Assembly: GCF_001612685.1 (NCBI RefSeq)
Contig: NZ_BDAY01000024.1
Coordinates: 33,254-97,253, forward strand
Direction of reading: 5' to 3'
DNA length: 64,000 nt
Source: Nocardia altamirensis NBRC 108246
GTDB lineage: Bacteria > Actinomycetota > Actinomycetes > Mycobacteriales > Mycobacteriaceae
The position numbers and the translations under genes are program-made. Below the pieces are notes generated by a model. It ran no database searches. It saw only the letters and a program-made list of their open reading frames with translations, and was not told where the DNA came from. Shown piece by piece: positions 52,768 to 62,300 of the stretch; within the stretch, counting starts at the first letter, position 1, and each line of letters starts with the position of its first letter.

Positions 52768-53568
52768 GACCAGTTGGCTTGCGCACCGAGGCCTTTCGGT
52801 ACACCGTGATGCCTGTTGCCGCGCAGCGAAAGGGAATCCGGCGACGACCGTCCGCCGTGCCGACCAGTTGGCTTGCGCGACCAGCAATTTCAGCACGCCG
52901 CGGATAGAGTCCGCATCGGCAGCCGTTGGCACCGCGAATCGTACGCAGCAACTCCTCGCGAGCGCCCACCCCGGTTGCGGTGTGCCGCGATAATTCAGCC
53001 CGCCCGATCGGGAACGCCTACGTGATGCCCCGTTCGATGGTGGTTCCTCGGACCGCCACGATAGCCGTCGCCGCGGCGCAGACGCGATCCAGCGGCGCAT
53101 GACGACTATCGCCGCGGCGACCACGCGCTGCAGTGAGCGTCGGCCGTGCTGTCCAGTCGGGTTGCCTGCCCAGCGAGCACACCCAGCAACGACCGTCGGC
53201 GGTGCCGACCAGTTGGCAAGCGAATACGGCTATTTCGTCTGGCCGTAATGACTGTTGCCGCAGCGCAGCCGGACTCACGGCTACCGTCAGCCATACCGGC
53301 CAGTTGGCTCGCGTGCCCGGCCATTTCGGCGCCGGTCCAGTGGTACTGAAGACCTGCCTCGATGGCATTGCCGCAGCGAACACGCCGACAGGGAGCGCTG
53401 GCCATGCCGACCAGTTGGCTTGCGTGCCCGGCAATTTCGGCGTTCCGACGGGACGCCGTTGCCGCGGCGAGGACACGCCGGCAACGGCTGCTCGTGGGCG
53501 CCTGCCTTGTTCGCTTGTGTACCTCGCTGTTTCGGCTCGCCCGATCGGGAACGCCTGGGTGATTGCCC
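52768..53568. repeat. Mosaic of degenerate ~90-110-bp repeats
   Basis: The core GACCAGTTGGCTTGCG recurs at 52768, 52862, 53207 (variant), 53298 (variant) and 53409, with a weaker copy at 53151. Cores at 53298 and 53409 are followed by GCCCGGC(C/A)ATTTCGGCG. Units also share TTGCCGC and CCGTC-GGTGCC blocks, so whole units are related, not only the cores. A second element, CGCCCGATCGGGAACGCCT, occurs at 53001-53019 and 53538-53556. Confidence 0.75.
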
Positions 53569-53844
53569 GGCTGCTCCTGCTGATCCGGCGGCGCGAGGGA
53601 CTGTCGTGGGTGCTGCGGCGGTGGCGGCCTGCAGCTCGTTGTTCGGTTATCTCCTGCGGTTGCAGGTGTTTCCGCCGGTTGGGCACCACCATGTTGCGGT
53701 GGGGCTCGCCTCGCTGCTGGCCGGTGTGGCCGCGTCGAGGGGCTGGCGGGTGCGCGGCGGCGGTCGGATCCGAGGCCGGGTGGTGCCCGGCGCGCGTGAA
53801 CCTGCGTCGTTGCGCGAAGTCTTCGAACGATCAGTGTCGAAGAG

Positions 53845-54150
53845 TCAGCTCTCGATGGTCCAGACCTGTGCCGCGGCCTCGTGCGCCAACTTCGCGAGCA
53901 GGATGTCGCGCGGGATGGTCTGGCCGGCAAGGTGATCGAGCGACGGAACCACCACGTGGTGCGCGTCTGCTCGCTTGAGCTCCTGGGTCAGCTCGACGAA
54001 TGCCGTGCCGTCACCGGAAGTCGATTCATGGAACGTTGCGGCGAAGCAGAGCCCCTCTTCGCGGGCGAGGGTGCTCATCGCATCCTCTAGCTCTTCGCTA
54101 TGGCCATCGGCCAAATCGTCACGCAAGTATCCATAGATCAACGCTTCCAC
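53845..54150 (-). CDS. Serine-recombinase-fold protein lacking the catalytic Ser
   Basis: 101 aa from GTG 54150 with CGGAGG five bases upstream. The sequence IYGYLRDDL...LEDAMSTLAREEGLCFAATFHES...AFVELTQELKRADAHHVVVPSLDHLAG follows the resolvase/invertase catalytic-domain order, but the YxRVS active-site Ser is replaced by LRDD, and there is no DNA-binding tail. It is therefore probably a regulator or structural protein. It diverges from the HTH/TPR-like gene across a 315-bp region with tandem palindromes. Confidence 0.65.
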   Translation of the reverse strand: MEALIYGYLRDDLADGHSEELEDAMSTLAREEGLCFAATFHESTSGDGTAFVELTQELKRADAHHVVVPSLDHLAGQTIPRDILLAKLAHEAAAQVWTIES

Positions 54151-54189
54151 CCGAACCTCCGTTGGATTGGGTACCGCTGTTCTCTTCTG

Positions 54190-54331
54190 TGGATCACCCC
54201 ATTGTGGGGTACTGCGCCTTGCAAGGACAGATGCAATTGCATCTGGCTCGAGCGAGTCGTTCTCCTCAGGATCATCTCATTGTGGGGCACTCAACCTTGC
54301 AAGAACAGATGCAATTGCATCTGGCTGAAGC
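54190..54331. repeat. Two 64-bp direct repeats, each with a perfect 18-bp palindrome
   Basis: Units at 54190-54253 and 54268-54331 are spaced exactly 78 bp and share most positions. Each contains CAGATGCAATTGCATCTG (54228-54245 and 54306-54323), a perfect palindrome, and upstream CCCCATTGTGGGG (54197-54209) or its variant TCTCATTGTGGGG (54275-54287). They fill the intergenic region between two divergent genes. Confidence 0.9.
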
Positions 54332-54450
54332 TCGATGGGTCCGGCAAACTTTCCGCTCCCATGTCCAGCATGCACAACGCCAAACTGCGAATGCAGATGT
54401 CAACCCACTGACATCCATATGCCCTATCTCGGCCACCGGGCGTTAACTGG

Positions 54451-54459
54451 TGCGATACT
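54451..54459 (+). promoter_or_regulatory. Extended -10 promoter, leaderless start of the HTH gene
   Basis: TGC-GATACT (54451-54459) is an extended -10 element lying 6 nt before GTG 54466. There is no ribosome-binding site, so a leaderless mRNA is likely. Confidence 0.5.
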
Positions 54460-54465
54460 AACGAC

Positions 54466-55698
54466 GTGGCCGCTGGAGACGATCGACCCGTCTGGGCTGT
54501 CAGGATGCGCTCCGAACGCGATGCGCGGGGGTGGTCACAAGCAGACGCCGTCCGCGTGATGCGCGCCAAGTCATCCCACAACCTGCCGACAGACAGTACA
54601 CTGCTGCGTAACTGGCGCCGCTGGGAATCGGGCGAGTCGCGGCCGGATGATTTCTACGCCCCTATCATCGCCGCCGCCTTCGACACCGTGACGGCGGCGT
54701 TCTTCCCCAAAGCCAGGCCGAATCGGGACGACGAAGTGCTCTCGGCAACCGGCATGGACACACTCGAATTCATCGGCAGGCTCCGCATGTCGGACGTCTC
54801 CCCCGCCACCCTCGACGCCATCCGCATCACCGCAGAACGGCTGTGTTGCGAGTACTCCTATGCTGATCCGCACGAGCTGCACGCCGAGGGCACTGGCTGG
54901 TTGCGGCGGATCACCTCGCTACTGGACGGCCGCCTTACTCTGGCACAGCATCGCGACATTCTCGTGCTCGCAGGCTGGGTTGCGTTGCTAGTCGGTTGCG
55001 TTGACTACGATCTCGGCCGCCGCACCGCCGCGGAGGCGACCCGGCGCGCGGCCTATTCGCTGGGCCAGGAGGCCGAGAACGCCGAAATCACCGGCTGGAG
55101 TGCGGAAATGGCCGCTTGGTTCGCACTGACCCAGGGCAACAACCGCGGCGCGATCGACGCGGTCGATCAGGCGCTGGAAGCTAGCCAGCACCTCGGAGTC
55201 GGCGTCCAACTCGCAGCGCAGCGGGCCAAGGCATGGGCCAGGCTCGGCGACCGCCAGGAGGTCGAGGCGGCCCTCGGCGAGGGTCGAGCAATTTTGGAGC
55301 GACTCGACCATCCGATCAACCTGGACAACCACTTCGTCGTCGACCCACAGAAATTCGACTTCTACGCGATGGACTGCTGCCGGGTCGCTGGCGAGGATCG
55401 GCTCGCCGAGACCTACGCCAACGAGGTCATCCGCAACTCGACACGCGCAGACGGCACGGTGCGCAACCCGATGCGCGTGTCGGAGGCGCACCTGACCCTC
55501 GCGGTGGTCGCGGTGCGCAACCGCGATCTGGAACTCGCGGTCGACGAAGGGCTGCGCGCGTTCGCGGGCAAGCGCCGTTCGCTGCCCTCGTTGATGTGGA
55601 TCGCGGGCGAGGCCGCGCGCGAAATCATCGCCCGCTACCCGGGTGATCCGCGCACGCGCGTGTATTTCGATCAGCTGCGCGCACTCTCGAGCGAGTGA
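54466..55698 (+). CDS. XRE-type HTH regulator with TPR-like C-terminal domain
   Basis: 410 aa. The N-terminal HTH is AVRMRSERDARGWSQADAVRVMRAKS with a TLLRNWRRWESGESRPDDFYAPIIAAAF continuation, as in actinobacterial XRE proteins. From about residue 170 on, helical pairs resembling TPRs (AAEATRRAAYSLGQEAENAEITGWSAEMAAWFALTQGNNRGAIDAVDQALEASQHLGV) run to the end. Such proteins usually sense a small peptide or protein partner. The gene is divergent from the recombinase-fold gene and may bind the tandem palindromes between them. Confidence 0.8.
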   Translation: MAAGDDRPVWAVRMRSERDARGWSQADAVRVMRAKSSHNLPTDSTLLRNWRRWESGESRPDDFYAPIIAAAFDTVTAAFFPKARPNRDDEVLSATGMDTLEFIGRLRMSDVSPATLDAIRITAERLCCEYSYADPHELHAEGTGWLRRITSLLDGRLTLAQHRDILVLAGWVALLVGCVDYDLGRRTAAEATRRAAYSLGQEAENAEITGWSAEMAAWFALTQGNNRGAIDAVDQALEASQHLGVGVQLAAQRAKAWARLGDRQEVEAALGEGRAILERLDHPINLDNHFVVDPQKFDFYAMDCCRVAGEDRLAETYANEVIRNSTRADGTVRNPMRVSEAHLTLAVVAVRNRDLELAVDEGLRAFAGKRRSLPSLMWIAGEAAREIIARYPGDPRTRVYFDQLRALSSE

Positions 55699-55991
55699 CC
55701 AGTACCCACCCCTGCCAACACCTTCGGCGGCTGGCACGCTATCCCCACTCACCCCGCCGACTCCACGGCCGACCGCCTGCCTGCCCTCACCCACGTCTCG
55801 CTGACTCCTCGGCTGCGATCCCCTGCGCTCACCCACGGCGGACTTCGTCGGCTGCCACCACGTCTGACACGGCCTGTTTTCAACAGCGGCACAGCCCGAT
55901 TCAACGGCGAACATCCGGCAAACAGGACACGGCCACGCCGAACCGCCCCGTTCGCGTTGTCGGCGACCAGCCCGCTACTACCCTGTTCCCG
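55699..55991 (+). other. 293-bp leader before the Wadjet operon
   Basis: No gene is seen. TACCCT (55979-55984) lies 7 nt before GTG 55992 of jetA, consistent with a leaderless start. Confidence 0.5.
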
Positions 55992-57953
55992 GTGACCGAC
56001 TCCGCCGACGACCCCGCGAGCGCCGACGCCGTCCTGTGGGACGACCGGCTGCGGCTGTTCTCCTTCGCCACCGCCGAACGCCGCGCCGACTATCTGTGGG
56101 TGCTGCGCGCCTTCGACAGCGCGCGGGCGGCATACGTGGTGCTGCTGCACGCCGACGATGTGGCGGAGTGGATCGAACGCAACGGACACAACCTGCGGAC
56201 GCCAGACCTGGTCGACGTGTCCGCACCTGCCTCTGACGTCGAGAGCCAGCAACCGATTGAGGACAACTCGGACACTTTCTCGTCCGAAAAATCGCAGCAG
56301 GATGCGGGGCCGGCCAGCGCGGCCGCCTGGTCGACCGAACGCGGCGCCCGCCCGAACGCGCCGCGGCTCACCGCCGCCGAGATCGGCCCGCTACTCGATC
56401 AACTGCACCAATGGGGTGTCCTGGAGCGCAGTTACGACGGCACCCGCGCCGCCACCCTGGCCGAATACCGCAACCGGCACTTCGTCTACCAGTTCTCGCA
56501 GGCCGGGTTCCAGGCCTTCCGCGCGGTGGCGGGCGTGCTCAACGCCAGGCTCGACGAGGCCTCGCTGTCGCGGCTGGTGCTGCCGGAGCTGCTCGCCGAT
56601 CTGCACACCCTGGCCGCGGCCAATCGCGACGGCGACGCCGAACGCGTCTACCGCACGCTGCGCCGCCTCGACGCCGCCTTGACCGACATGGCGGCGCGGG
56701 CGGCACACTTCTATCTCTCGCTCGGCGATCTGGTGCGGACCACCGAGATCACCCCCGAATCGTTTCTGGCGCACAAGGACGCGCTGCTCGCGCACATGCG
56801 CGAGTTCAGCCTCGACCTGGCCCGATTCACCCCGCGGCTGGCCGGCGCGATCGCCGAGATCGAGGAGACCGGCGTCCAGGAGTTGATCGAGCGCGCCGCA
56901 GGCTGCGACGAGCGAGTGCTGCTGAGTTTCGCTGAGCGCCAAGCAGATTGGCATGCCCGCTGGGACGGGCTGCGCACCTGGTTCGTCCCGACCGGCACCG
57001 GTGAGCATGCCGGAACCACCGAGGCGGAGCGGCTGCGCGAGGCCACCATGAGCGCGATCGCCGCGGTGCTTTCGCTGCTGCGGCGGGTCACCGAGACGCG
57101 CCGCGGCGGGGTGAGCAGAGAGTCGGCGCTGCGGCATCTGGCGGGCTGGTTCACCGCCGCGCCGTCCGCGGACAGCGCACACGCGCTGTTCGACGTGGTG
57201 TTCGGCCTCGGCAGACCGCGGCACCTGGCGATGGAGCACCCCGACGCGGACGTCATCCCGGCGCTGCGATCCTGGTGGGAGGCACCACCTTTGGAGATCT
57301 CCCGCACGCTGGCCGAGACCGGAAGGCCGCCATCGGCCGGTGCGCCCGCCCGAATCCATCGCAACGACGCGGGAATTCGACGACTGCGCGAGGCCCAGCT
57401 GGACGCGCAGCGCGCCCGCGCCGACGCCGCCAAGTCCCTGGCCGCCGCCGACGTGCATGAGCGCGTGCTCGACGATCGGGAGACCGAGGTGCTGCTGCGC
57501 CTGCTCGACGCGGCATCCACCGCGTGGGTTCCGGTGAGCGGCAGGGTCGCTGGCACCACGGGCTCCGACAGCGGTGTCACGCTCACCGTCTCCGAGCACG
57601 ACGGTTCGACGGTAGTCCGCACCGCCCACGGGCTGCTACACCTGAACAACCGCAGGCTCGAAGTGCGCGAGACGACCAGGACCCGACCGCGTGGCACACC
57701 GTCTCGCGTAGACGCGCCCCGGACGGCAAGAGGATCCGGACCGAAGGACGCTCCACACTCGGGCGCCACCCGAACAGCTCAGGGGTCCGGACCAGATTCG
57801 GCCGCTCGCACGGACACTGACCGCCGAACGGCGAAGCGGCCCAAGACAGATACGGCGTTGCGAACAGCGCAGGCATCTGAGGCCGACCCTGCCGCTGGGC
57901 TGGAGAGCGCGCCACAGGGAGCGGCCCTCGCCGATAGCGAGGAGCGCGAATGA
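55992..57953 (+). CDS. jetA: Wadjet type II JetA-like (TIGR02677/DUF2397)
   Basis: 653 aa from GTG 55992. The N-terminal domain (LWDDRLRLFSFATAERRADYLWVLRAFDSARAAYVVLLHADDVAEWI), the middle helical part (GVLERSYDGTRAATLAEYRNRHFVYQFSQAGFQAF) and AWFVP-type segments are those of TIGR02677. It resembles the kleisin-like subunit that binds the SMC partner. A C-terminal tail of about 100 residues is low-complexity, with repeated RTA(R/Q)GSGP-like units (RTARGSGP, RTAQGSGP, RTAKRP, RTAQAS), beyond the usual family length. Its stop overlaps jetB by 4 bp. Confidence 0.88.
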   Translation: MTDSADDPASADAVLWDDRLRLFSFATAERRADYLWVLRAFDSARAAYVVLLHADDVAEWIERNGHNLRTPDLVDVSAPASDVESQQPIEDNSDTFSSEKSQQDAGPASAAAWSTERGARPNAPRLTAAEIGPLLDQLHQWGVLERSYDGTRAATLAEYRNRHFVYQFSQAGFQAFRAVAGVLNARLDEASLSRLVLPELLADLHTLAAANRDGDAERVYRTLRRLDAALTDMAARAAHFYLSLGDLVRTTEITPESFLAHKDALLAHMREFSLDLARFTPRLAGAIAEIEETGVQELIERAAGCDERVLLSFAERQADWHARWDGLRTWFVPTGTGEHAGTTEAERLREATMSAIAAVLSLLRRVTETRRGGVSRESALRHLAGWFTAAPSADSAHALFDVVFGLGRPRHLAMEHPDADVIPALRSWWEAPPLEISRTLAETGRPPSAGAPARIHRNDAGIRRLREAQLDAQRARADAAKSLAAADVHERVLDDRETEVLLRLLDAASTAWVPVSGRVAGTTGSDSGVTLTVSEHDGSTVVRTAHGLLHLNNRRLEVRETTRTRPRGTPSRVDAPRTARGSGPKDAPHSGATRTAQGSGPDSAARTDTDRRTAKRPKTDTALRTAQASEADPAAGLESAPQGAALADSEERE

Positions 57954-59371
57954 TGCACGGGCGCAAGATTGATTCGCTCGCGCTGGACAACTACCAGCGT
58001 GCGGCGCGGGTCATCCTCGCGAATCACCTTGTCACCAGGACCTATCCGGATCGGATCGCGCTGCCGCTGATCCGCCGCTGGGCCACCGAGTTGCGCGAGG
58101 ACCTCGCCGAGCTGTTCGGCTATCGGCTGGAGGTCACCGAGACCACTGCCAGGGTGTTCCCGATCATCGATCGGCTGGATGCGGGCAAGCCGGCGCGGAC
58201 GCCCGCCGATCGCCTCTTCGATCGACGGCGCTACGCCTATCTCGCGCTGTCTCTGGCCGCGCTCGGCCGGGCGGGCGATCAGACCACCCTGTCGGAGTTG
58301 GCCGATCAGGTCGCCGCATACGCGGGCCGGGTGGAGGGATTGGAGCTGTCCACCGATCGCGCGGCGGACCGGGACGCGTTCGTCGACGCGGTCGGCTGGC
58401 TGACCCATCGCGGCGCGCTCACCCTCGCCGACGGCGACGCGGGCGGCTGGGCCAGCGATCCCGAGGCAGGCGAGGCGCTCTACGACATCGACCGCCCGGT
58501 GGTGTTCGCGCTGTTCCGACCGCCGCGGGCATTGCAGCACCTGCACAGCGTGCGCGGGCTGCTCGCCGAAGAAGGTTCGGCCGCAACGACTCCCACCTCG
58601 ACCGCCGCCGATCTGGCCCGCCGGGTCCGACGGAACCTGGTCGAACGGCCTGTCGTCTACCTCGAGGACCTCGCGCCCTCGGAACGGCCGCTGCTCGGCC
58701 AGGACCGGATCATCGCCGACGTCGAACTGTTCACCGGCCTGCGTGCCGAGCGCCGCGCCGAGGGGGTCGCGCTGATCGACACGTCGGGGCGGCTGTCCGA
58801 CATCAGGTTTCCGAGCACCGGCACCCTGGCGCAGGTCGGGCTGCTGCTGGCGGGCGAGATCGCCGACCGCGTGCTCGACCTCGACAATCCGCTGGCACAG
58901 CGGCCGAGCGTGGCCGATTCGGGTGAGGCGCTCGCGGCGCACCTGGACAGCGCGATCCCGGAATCGACAGTCTTCGCCCCGCTCGCGGATCTCCGCCTGC
59001 TCGATGACGCACTGACATCGGATGATTCGCCGGTCGATGCGGATGCGGACGAGGAAGAACCGCTCGAGGTGACCTACCCGCTCATCGAAACGACTTGGGT
59101 GCGCGAGACCGTGCAGGCGCTCGCCGATCGGTACGGCGCCACCTTCGCCGCGCAGTGGCAAGCGGACGTGCCTGGCCTGACCACCGAAGTGGTTGCGCTG
59201 CTGGAACGCCTGCGCCTCGTCCATACGGTCGAGGACGGTCTGCTTGTGCTGCCAGCCCTTGCGCGGTATCGCGGCGCTGTCGTCACGGTACGGGCCAAGC
59301 GCACCGAGGAACTGTTCGTCACCGCGGCCGACACCTACGGGTCCGACCGCACCGGCACGGAAGGGAACTGA
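57950..59371 (+). CDS. jetB: Wadjet type II JetB-like (TIGR02678/DUF2398)
   Basis: 473 aa from ATG 57950. The protein matches the DUF2398 family in overall pattern: DNYQRAARVILANHLVTRTYPDRIALPLIRRWATELREDLAELFGYRLEVTETTARVF, DRRRYAYLALSLAALGRAGDQTTLSELA, and a C-terminal EVVALLERLRLVHTVEDGLLVLPALARYRGAVV winged-helix-like part. It should be the KITE-type subunit bridging JetA and JetC. It lies 4 bp before jetC. Confidence 0.88.
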   Translation: MMHGRKIDSLALDNYQRAARVILANHLVTRTYPDRIALPLIRRWATELREDLAELFGYRLEVTETTARVFPIIDRLDAGKPARTPADRLFDRRRYAYLALSLAALGRAGDQTTLSELADQVAAYAGRVEGLELSTDRAADRDAFVDAVGWLTHRGALTLADGDAGGWASDPEAGEALYDIDRPVVFALFRPPRALQHLHSVRGLLAEEGSAATTPTSTAADLARRVRRNLVERPVVYLEDLAPSERPLLGQDRIIADVELFTGLRAERRAEGVALIDTSGRLSDIRFPSTGTLAQVGLLLAGEIADRVLDLDNPLAQRPSVADSGEALAAHLDSAIPESTVFAPLADLRLLDDALTSDDSPVDADADEEEPLEVTYPLIETTWVRETVQALADRYGATFAAQWQADVPGLTTEVVALLERLRLVHTVEDGLLVLPALARYRGAVVTVRAKRTEELFVTAADTYGSDRTGTEGN

Positions 59372-59375
59372 GTCG

Positions 59376-62300
59376 ATGTCGCTCATTCATGGCGGAGTGC
59401 GGTTCATCCCGACCCGCGCCGGAATCGTCAACCTGTGGGACTACCGCGACCAGGAGTTCTGCTTCGGCGACGGCCGATTGGTGCTGCGCGGCCCCAACGG
59501 GTCGGGCAAGACCAAGGCGCTCGAGGTGCTGTTCCCGTTCGTGCTCGACGGGCGGATCGAGCCGCGCAGGCTCAATCCGTTCGCGGGTGAAGAGCGCACC
59601 ATGAAGTCGAACCTGTTGTACCGCAAGCAGGAATCGGCCTACTCCTATGTCTGGATGGAGTTCGCGCGCGGCCGGTGGGACGATCCGGAGGCGGTCACCG
59701 TCGGCATCGGCATGCGCGCCACCCGTTCCTCGGACAAGGTGACCCGCTGGTACTTCGTCGCCGACGGCCGGGTCGGCGTCGACTTCTCGCTGATCGGCCC
59801 GGACGACCGGCCGTTCACCCGCAAGCAGCTGGCCGAGCAGATCGGCACCGACGCCATCATGGACCGGCCAGTGGAATACCGGAATGCCATCGACGCCAGG
59901 ATGTTCGGGCTCGGCACGCAACGCTACGACCAGCTGATCAACCTGATCCTCACGCTGCGCCGCCCGCAGCTGGCGAAAAACCTGGACCCACGCGGACTTT
60001 CCCAGGCGCTCACCGACGGTCTGCGCCCGCTCGACGAGCAGCTGATTCTGGATGCGGCCCGCTCGTTCAGCGATATGGAGGAGGTCGGCCGCACGTTGGA
60101 GGGCCTGGTGCACGCGGACAGCGCCACCAGGGCCTTCGTCGACGTCTACCGCAAATACCTTGCGGTGCAGGCAAAAACGGATGTCGACCAGTTGCGGACC
60201 CGACTCGACGCGGTCACCCATGCCAGCACCGCACTGTTCGCCGCGACCGCGCTGCGCGAGCGTCGGGAGGCCGAGCGCGCCACCGCCGAGGCCCGCGCCG
60301 AGGACGCCGACCGCGCCTATGAGCAGGCACTCGGCGACCGGGAGAACCTCCAGCGCTCCAGCGCTTACGAGGGCAAACAGCAACTCGACGACCTCGCCGA
60401 CGCGGTCCGCAGGCTGGAGACGTCGGCGGGCGTGCACGGCGACAAGTCACTCAAGGCCCGCCAGACCCTCGATCAACGGGCCCAGGAGGCCGAGCGGGCA
60501 CGCACTGCGGTCCGCACAGCCTCAGCCGCGCTGTCCCGTGGCGAGGACGAATTACGTTCCGCCGCCGAGGAAGCCGGGATTTCCTGGACGCCGCTGGCCG
60601 AGGCCGCGCGCGCCGAGCAACTCACCACCGCGGTGCGTAGTCACGCCGAGGAACGCGATGCCGACGTGCGCGCGGTCCGCAAGGCACTCGGGCTCATGGA
60701 GACCGCGGCCGCCGAACGCACCAGGGCCGAGCGGCTCGCCGAACGCGCCCGCGAGCTGAGTGAGGCGGCCGCCGCCGAGGTGGCGCACGCGGAGGCCGCT
60801 GTCGTGCTGGCCCGCACCGAAGCCGCTGGCGCACTGCGTGGTTGGTGGGACGAGCACCGCGACGTCTACTCCCCCATCCGGGACGGCCTGTTCGAAGCGC
60901 TGGATACCGCACTCGCCCAGGCGGGTTCGGAGGAGGCGACGATCGCGGAAGTGCTCGCCGAGCGCACCGAGTCGCTGCTCGACGATATCCGCAACGAGCG
61001 CCAGGAAGCCCGCGGCCGGGCGGCGACGGCAACGGCGCACATCGCCGAGCTGACCGCCGAACGCGACCGCGTGGCCGCCCAGAGCGACGACGCACCACCG
61101 GCTTTCGCCGCACGAACCAGGACGACAGACGAGCGCCCCGGCGCGCCGCTGTGGCGGCTGGTCCGCTTCGCCGACGACGTGACACCGCAAGCGGCGGCGG
61201 GCATCGAGGCGGCGTTGCAGGCCGCCGATCTGCTCGACGGCTGGATCTGCGCCGAGGTGCCGTCGAAGTACGACTCCGACCAGTTCCTCGTCCCGCTCCC
61301 CGCCAAGGAGCGCCCGAAGGGCAGGACCCTCGCCGATGTCCTTGTCGTCGAGGAGGATTCGGACGCGCTTACGGTGCCGAAACAGGCCGTCGCCGACGTA
61401 CTCGCGTCCATCGCCCTGCACGAGGGTAAGGGCGCGCTGCCCGCCGGGATCGCGGTGGGCACCGCGGGCGGCTTCCGGCAGGGCATCCAGGTGGGCAAGC
61501 ATCAGAAGGCCGACGCCGAGTTCATCGGCGCCACCGCGCGGGCCCGCCGCCGCGAGCTCAGGCTCACCGAACTCGCCGCCGCCCTCGAGGCGGCCGCGGA
61601 AGCACAGCGGGGCGCACAGGACCAAGAGGCCGAAGCCACCGCGGAACTGGCCCGAATCTCGGCCGCCGCCAAGGCATTGCCGCGGACCACCGCGGTCACC
61701 TCGGCATTGCGCGCCGTCTCGGAGACGGCGGGCATGATGCGGTCGCGCTCCGAGGCCGCCACCCAGGCCGAGCGCGACCTCGACCAGGCTGTCGGCGAGG
61801 TCACCGCGGTCGAGAAGAAGCTCAGGGCCGCCGCGACGAAGCACCGCACCCCACGCGAGCCCCGCGAGCTCGACGCATTGGCCGCCGCCATCCGGCATTT
61901 CGAGAACACCGGCACCGGACTGCTCCGCCTGCGCACCGAGCACGAGCGGGAACGCGAACGGGAAAGGGAGGGCGAGGATCGGTACGCCGAGGCCAAGGAT
62001 CTGGCCGAGGCGTTCGCCGAGGAGGCCGAGGCCGCCGCCACCGGCTACCAGGAGCAGCTGCGCAAGCTCGAAACCCTGCGCGAGGCACTGGGAGCGGGCG
62101 CTGCCGACATCGATCAGGAACTCGAGCGGGCCCGCACGAAGATCGAGGCGACCAAGGCCGAGCAGAAGGCGGCACGCAAGGCCGCCAACGAGGCGATCGA
62201 GGCCATCGGCGACGCGGAGGCCGCCTACCGCACCGCGCACGAATCCTTGGGCACCGCACTCACCGAGGTGCTCGCCGACGTGAAAGCCCTTGCCCCGTAT

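Larger units (their letters stand above)
52134..53844. other. 1.7-kb non-coding, repeat-rich stretch between core block and island
   Basis: No convincing gene was found. Frames open on both strands are made of the repeats themselves. The stretch contains, in order, a long-arm hairpin (52211-52272), a 101-bp element whose inverted copy lies at 63720-63820, and a mosaic of degenerate repeats (52768-53568). Confidence 0.7.

Noticed and set aside
52454..52993. Short protein-coding gene in the repeat region
   Set aside because: Its translation reflects the dispersed repeat, and the same peptide arises from the inverted copy at 63.7 kb without start-site conservation.
52768..53568. CRISPR array
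   Set aside because: Repeat cores are degenerate, spacing is irregular (56-289 bp), spacers are related to each other, and no cas genes are present.
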